Shown: piece by piece, positions 34,041 to 38,075 of the stretch
Layout: every line of letters starts with the position of its first letter
How positions within the stretch are numbered: the first letter of the stretch is position 1
Origin: Lachnospiraceae bacterium
Lineage (GTDB): Bacteria > Bacillota > Clostridia > Lachnospirales > Lachnospiraceae
Assembly (NCBI GenBank): GCA_017617005.1
Contig: JAFZWW010000111.1
Span: forward strand, 67,392-105,466
Direction of reading: 5' to 3'
DNA length: 38,075 bases
Translations under genes and position numbers: made by a program
The notes under the pieces: model-generated
Told to the model about the DNA's origin: nothing
The model's database searches: none
The model's input: only the letters and a program-made list of their open reading frames with translations

Positions 34041-36974
34041 TTAAGGATTAACAAATACTATATCCGAACCGGGATCTTCTTCACCGGGTATCACATCCTG
34101 AATGGGTTCGGGCTCCGGCTCAGGTTCAGGCTCCGGCTCAGGTTCGGGCGTAACACCGTACATACCTTCAACAACCTGATATATCGCTCTGGTATATTCG
34201 ACATCACTCCTGATCATCGCGATCTCTTTTGCCTGATCTTCGGTAAGTCCGTATCTGGATTCAAGTTCACTCAGAAGCTGTCTGTATATGGGTTCAACCT
34301 CATCAAGGCATCCCCACTTGACAGCCGATGCATAAAGTTCAGGATATCTGTTAACGGTCTGAATAAGCGAATCAAGAGCCTTAACATCGGACTCTTCCTT
34401 GAGGAGATCATATTCTCTCTGGAAAAGTCTGATCTTCAGGATACATTCGGATTTCTTGAAAATGATCTTATCGGAATCATTCAGTTCCTGACCGAAAAGA
34501 TCCTGGTATGCGGTCTGGTAGTCGCCCTGTGCGTATGCCTGTCTTGCTTCACGCTTAACATGGTACGCTCCCATGAGGCTTGAAACAATGAGCACGGCAA
34601 CAAGAACGGTTACGCAAAATGCAAATACTGCAATGACCTTCTTCTTATTAAGCTTCTTTGAAGGCTTCTCATCTTCAACGGGAGCCTTTTCCTTTTTGGG
34701 CTTCTTTTCCTTTTTCTTCTTGCCCTTCTTGGCGTCGCCGTCAACTTCTTCGCCTACGCCATCCATCTCGGCAGCTTCGGCGTTCTTATCCTTCTTGCCT
34801 TTTTTCTTTTTCTTCTTTTTACCTTTTCCGCCTTCACCCTCGGCATCGAGTTCTTCGAGAATTGCGGCATTTTCTTCGGAAAGCTTTATCTCGCTTGCAG
34901 AACCCTCTTCATCATCATCGGTCTCCGTGAGCATATCAAGGATCTTGGAAATAAGGCCTTTCTTCTTCTCGGGCTTCTTTTCCGCATCAAGATCTCTTAT
35001 CTCACTGAGAGGATCGATCTCAGGTTCTGCAGACGCAGAATCAGTCGAAGGTATATCAAATGCCTTCTCAAGGGAAACTTCTTCAGGTTCCTCGTCACCG
35101 AATGACCCGCCCATGATCTCGGCAAGAAGTGAATCGGTCTCATCAAGCGGAGAAGGTTCGGATGCAGGTTCTTCGGAGGGTTCCACGGAAGGAGCTTCGG
35201 ATTCTCCGGATACAGAAACAGGTTCATCGATCGCGGAAGCAGCGGCATTCTTAACTTCCGCAGCAGCCTCAGCAGCACCGGCCAAAAGTGCATCAACATC
35301 TGACATATCGGCATTTTCAGCGTTCTCACTTGAGATCTCGTTTTCTTCGCCGACATTTCCGCCAAGCTTCTTAGCCTTCTTGGCTTCAGCTTTAAGTCTT
35401 GATTTTTCCTCTTTTGCTTTTCTTCTGGCTTCCTTCTTTTCTTCGCGAAGACGCTTTTTCTCGGCAGCCTTATCAAGAACGGGCTCTGCTTCGGTACTTT
35501 CTTCTCCGAGCACATCGGGAACTTCCGTATCATCGGTTCCGTTAAGAAGAGCTTCGATCTCTTCACCGACAGCCTCGTTATTGTCGCTCTTATCGAGAAG
35601 AGCTCCGATATCGGATGCGGAACCGCTGTCCGCAGCAAGAAGCTCATCAAGACTCATTTCCGATCTGTCGGCATCTTCGGCAAGACCTTCGGTTTTGGCT
35701 TTGTTCAGAAGTGCTTCGATATCATCCTCGCCGGGAAGATCTGCTGATTCATTCTCTTCCTTCATAAGCTCGGCAAGTTCTGCATCGAGGTCAAAATCGG
35801 ATACATCCGAAGCATCGGAGGATTCCTTATCTTCCGCAGGCTTTCCGTCCACATAAGCAGAATCATCCGAAGTCTTTATCTCAAGATTGTCGTTTTCATC
35901 AAGGGTAATACCGCTCTCGTTCAAAAGTGCGGCAAGCTGTGCATCAAGATCATCGCCGCCCGTAGCAAGCTCAGGTTCGGACTCGGGAACGGGTTCGGAT
36001 TCAAGCGTGATGTCCGGTTCGGACTCGGGAATGGGTTCGGGCTCGAGGGCAATCTCAGGTTCGGGCTCGGGAACCGGTTCGGTTTCGAGTGTGATCTCCG
36101 GTTCGGACTCTGCAGGAACATCCTCTGCTTCGGCCTCGGGTTCGATCTGTTTCATAAGGTCGTTCATGAGGTCGGTGAGATCTGTTTCCGCACTGAGATC
36201 CTCATCGGGAATCTCAAGAGAAGGAGCAGAATCTATATGAATATCAGATGCCGCAGGATCTTCATTAATGATAGTTTCAAGATCCGGAATATCGGCGGAA
36301 TGATCTATAGGGGCCGGAGCTTCCTCAGCAGGAATTTCAACTGCGGGAGTATCATCAACAACAGGTTCCTCGGCGGGAATTTCCTCGGGGATATCTATAA
36401 CAGGATTATCTACAAGCGGGGAATCATCGACTTCTTTCAGAAGTGAATCAAGGTCCAGATCATCAAATGACATCTGAACTTCTTCAACAGGAACTTCAGC
36501 AGAAGGTACAGCTTCTTCCATCGCGGGCTCTTCCATTGCAGGTTCTTCCGCTGCGGGTTCCACAACTTCGGGCTCTTCCGTCACGGATTCATCTGCAACA
36601 ACTTCTTCAACAACGGGCTCATCAAGAAGTGATGAAAGATCCTCTGAAAGAATATCCGAAAAATGCTCTTCTATCGGTGCCTGAACTGTCGGCTCTTCCG
36701 CAGGTATATCGATCCGGATATCCTCTGCGGCAGATTCTTCGACAACAGGTTCATCTGTTGGAATATCAACCTGTATATCCTCTGAGACAGGTTCCGGAGC
36801 AGCAGGTTCATCTGTCAGCGAATCATCCGTAAAAACGGCATCGGGAACTATCGGAGCCTGTGCGGCAGGTTCCTGTGCTTCCGGTTTTGATGCTGCTTTT
36901 GTGGGGGATGCAAGCTCGGCGGGAACACCCATCGATCTGAGCAAACTGTCAAGATAATCTTCAGAAGAACTCAT
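34041..36974 (-). CDS. Giant acidic membrane-anchored protein with repeated EIxALL motifs
   Basis: I do not recognise a family. Residues 1 to about 715 are very acidic and Pro/Ala-rich, hence probably disordered. Short Leu-Leu motifs recur through it: LDSLL (8-12), LDSLL (175-179), LDAQLAALLNES (343-354), DIEALLNKA (418-426), SLDELLA (441-447), DIGALLDK (455-462), EIEALLNGT (472-480), DVDALLAG (559-566) and TDSLLAEIMGG (613-623). A charged, probably helical block (503-536) and Lys-rich stretches (about 717-774) precede one membrane helix (780-804). By the positive-inside rule the N-terminal part is cytoplasmic. Outside are about 135 probably helical residues and a Pro-Glu repeat tail (about 939-952). 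The gene heads an operon with hisH, hisF, ung and lysA and lies after a chemotaxis receptor gene. GGAG supports the ATG. Confidence 0.8.
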   Translation of the reverse strand: MSSSEDYLDSLLRSMGVPAELASPTKAASKPEAQEPAAQAPIVPDAVFTDDSLTDEPAAPEPVSEDIQVDIPTDEPVVEESAAEDIRIDIPAEEPTVQAPIEEHFSDILSEDLSSLLDEPVVEEVVADESVTEEPEVVEPAAEEPAMEEPAMEEAVPSAEVPVEEVQMSFDDLDLDSLLKEVDDSPLVDNPVIDIPEEIPAEEPVVDDTPAVEIPAEEAPAPIDHSADIPDLETIINEDPAASDIHIDSAPSLEIPDEDLSAETDLTDLMNDLMKQIEPEAEAEDVPAESEPEITLETEPVPEPEPEIALEPEPIPESEPDITLESEPVPESEPELATGGDDLDAQLAALLNESGITLDENDNLEIKTSDDSAYVDGKPAEDKESSDASDVSDFDLDAELAELMKEENESADLPGEDDIEALLNKAKTEGLAEDADRSEMSLDELLAADSGSASDIGALLDKSDNNEAVGEEIEALLNGTDDTEVPDVLGEESTEAEPVLDKAAEKKRLREEKKEARRKAKEEKSRLKAEAKKAKKLGGNVGEENEISSENAENADMSDVDALLAGAAEAAAEVKNAAASAIDEPVSVSGESEAPSVEPSEEPASEPSPLDETDSLLAEIMGGSFGDEEPEEVSLEKAFDIPSTDSASAEPEIDPLSEIRDLDAEKKPEKKKGLISKILDMLTETDDDEEGSASEIKLSEENAAILEELDAEGEGGKGKKKKKKKGKKDKNAEAAEMDGVGEEVDGDAKKGKKKKEKKPKKEKAPVEDEKPSKKLNKKKVIAVFAFCVTVLVAVLIVSSLMGAYHVKREARQAYAQGDYQTAYQDLFGQELNDSDKIIFKKSECILKIRLFQREYDLLKEESDVKALDSLIQTVNRYPELYASAVKWGCLDEVEPIYRQLLSELESRYGLTEDQAKEIAMIRSDVEYTRAIYQVVEGMYGVTPEPEPEPEPEPEPEPIQDVIPGEEDPGSDIVFVNP
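34111..34146 (-). repeat. Tandem 18-bp repeat coding the Pro-Glu tail
   Basis: Two adjacent 18-base units (34111-34128 and 34129-34146) are identical except for the last base and encode part of an alternating Pro-Glu stretch. Such a repeat can change length by slippage without breaking the frame. Confidence 0.75.
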
Positions 36975-37031
36975 GATTTTTCTCCATAAAATTTAATAAT
37001 GACCGTTATGCAAAATTCACATAAACATACG

Positions 37032-37059
37032 AATATATTTTAGCACACTGCATTGTCAA
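37032..37059 (-). promoter_or_regulatory. Promoter of the acidic protein-hisHF-ung-lysA operon
   Basis: On the minus strand consensus TTGACA (37054-37059) and TATATT (37032-37037) are separated by 16 bases. The 5' leader would be about 50 bases, ending in GGAG before the ATG at 36974. Confidence 0.65.
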
Positions 37060-37064
37060 TGTAT

Positions 37065-37102
37065 ATAAAAAATGGGGTCAGCCACAGAGGATGACCCCAT
37101 TT
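37065..37102 (-). terminator. Terminator of the chemotaxis receptor gene
   Basis: AAATGGGGTCA (37070-37080) and TGACCCCATTT (37092-37102) form a perfect 11-bp stem followed by TTTTTT on the minus strand. It separates the receptor gene from the promoter of the next operon. Confidence 0.85.
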
Positions 37103-37127
37103 AAAAACATATGCTATTTAAGAATCT

Positions 37128-38075
37128 TTAAAGTCTGAAGAACGAGATTGCCTGGCTCATATCCTCATTCATCTTACGCATCTGTGCTGTAGAATTCTGA
37201 GTGTCGGTACAGGAGTCTGTAACAGTCTGGCAGGATGCCGCAACTTCCTGAGCGGATGCACCGAGTTCTTCCGATATTGCTCCTAATTCCGTGGTGGAAT
37301 TGGTGAGCTCATTCTTGATCTTATCAAGAGTGCCTGTCATATTCCTGATCGTTTCGATCTCAGTGATGGAAGCTTCAACAGAATCCGAAAGGACATTGAA
37401 TCTTTCCTGAGCCTGTTCGATATCCGACTGTTCATTCTTGATAACATCATATACTCGATTGGATATATCAACGGTCTTCTTGGAAAGAGCGATGACGTTT
37501 TCAATGATCTCTTTGATCTCTTTTGCGGATTCAGCCGAAGAATCTGCAAGGCTTCTGATCTCATCGGCAACAACCGCAAATCCTCTGCCGGACTCTCCGG
37601 CTCTTGCAGCCTCGATCGAAGCATTGAGTGAAAGCAGGTTTGTCTGGGAAGCAATCGATTCGATAGCCTGGATTGCGGTTCCGATGTTTTCGATCGCTTC
37701 ATTGGTCTCCTTGATCTTCTCTGCAATCTCATCCATTGCATCGACTGATTCCTTGGATCCCTTATAAACGGAATTCATACATTCAGCCGCATCGTTATTG
37801 GCATTCTTGATAGTTTCCGATGCTTCGTGAAGAATACTTACATTGTTATGGAGTACTTCGATATTCTCACCAAGCTCGGCAGCCTTTTCAGCCATGTTCT
37901 GGGCATTTTCCGCAACGCTCTGTGATGTCTCCGCAACTTCATTGACTGCGATGTTGATCTGGGAAATGGACTCAACATTATTGCCGGTCATTTCATCAAC
38001 GTCAACTATCGAGCTGTTAAGATCCTCAGCCGTGGTCTTGACCGATGACATCGAAGATGTAAGTGCATCCCTGAG
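37128..38075 (-). CDS. Methyl-accepting chemotaxis protein, C-terminal part (5' end outside window)
   Basis: The frame is open to the right edge, so the N-terminal sensor and membrane helices lie outside. What remains is the long coiled-coil cytoplasmic domain. The hairpin tip that binds CheA and CheW reads [20 protein letters not shown], followed by [15 protein letters not shown]. The heptad-rich arms contain many Glu, Gln, Ser and Asn, including possible methylation pairs. The C-terminus (AISFFRL) shows no CheR-binding pentapeptide. It is the last gene of its transcript, with a terminator 26 bases past the stop. Ligand specificity cannot be told from this part. Confidence 0.95.
   Translation of the reverse strand, partial: LRDALTSSMSSVKTTAEDLNSSIVDVDEMTGNNVESISQINIAVNEVAETSQSVAENAQNMAEKAAELGENIEVLHNNVSILHEASETIKNANNDAAECMNSVYKGSKESVDAMDEIAEKIKETNEAIENIGTAIQAIESIASQTNLLSLNASIEAARAGESGRGFAVVADEIRSLADSSAESAKEIKEIIENVIALSKKTVDISNRVYDVIKNEQSDIEQAQERFNVLSDSVEASITEIETIRNMTGTLDKIKNELTNSTTELGAISEELGASAQEVAASCQTVTDSCTDTQNSTAQMRKMNEDMSQAISFFRL

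Noticed and set aside
34573-35856. Long open frame on the plus strand opposite the acidic protein gene
   Set aside because: It encodes an almost pure Ser/Ala/Phe low-complexity string, exactly what the complement of an acidic, codon-biased gene gives, with no ribosome site and no homology pattern.

Overview
The window looks like a chromosomal segment of an anaerobic Clostridia bacterium, most likely Lachnospiraceae (Butyrivibrio-like). The evidence is a Trp T-box leader, a two-chain acetolactate synthase operon, pta-ackA, TmcAL, the ACT/PFL (UPF0237/UPF0210) gene pair, strong AGGAGG-type ribosome sites and sigma-A type promoters. This family assignment is inference from gene content. No prophage, insertion sequence, rRNA or CRISPR array was seen. 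Nearly all genes lie on the minus strand; only two (213 and 19567) lie on the plus strand.

Layout, left to right. (1) A Cys-rich DUF3795-type membrane protein (+) converges with a flavin-reductase/zinc-ribbon membrane protein. (2) 2072-9748 is a metH-ilvB-ilvN1-membrane protein-ilvN2-ilvC operon, read right to left, with an internal promoter carrying palindromes before ilvN2. (3) 9798-9953 is a 150-bp imperfect palindrome ending in a T-run after the citrate synthase gene. (4) 11566-15288 is a trpCFBA operon with its own promoter and T-box leader; trpE, trpG and trpD are not here. (5) An AT-rich unknown membrane protein lies downstream of pta-ackA, whose promoter has a near-consensus cre site. 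(6) Divergent tmcAL is followed by a bidirectional terminator and a pair of REP-like repeats. (7) 20950-29161 is a tightly packed set: zinc-finger protein, polA, coaE, an FtsA-like ATPase and a WalJ-type metallohydrolase, then ACT and PFL proteins. (8) tRNA-Leu(CAA) has its own promoter and terminator, and beside it sits a densely hairpinned element that repeats the tRNA 3' end. (9) 29591-36974 is a mixed operon: a giant acidic membrane-anchored protein, hisH, hisF, ung, a lysA-type decarboxylase and an S66 peptidase. (10) A methyl-accepting chemotaxis protein runs off the right edge.

Most of the window is core metabolism: branched-chain amino acids, tryptophan, histidine, lysine and methionine synthesis, citrate synthase, and acetate overflow. 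The most unusual object is the 977-residue acidic protein at 34041-36974. It carries about ten short Leu-Leu motifs resembling the CheY-binding N-terminus of the flagellar switch protein FliM, followed by Lys-rich blocks, one membrane helix and a Pro-Glu tail, and it lies next to the chemotaxis receptor gene. Other points worth attention are the two divergent acetolactate synthase regulatory subunits flanking a membrane protein, the ilvN2 operator-like dyads, the structured element beside tRNA-Leu, and the FtsA-like protein with repeated C-terminal modules.
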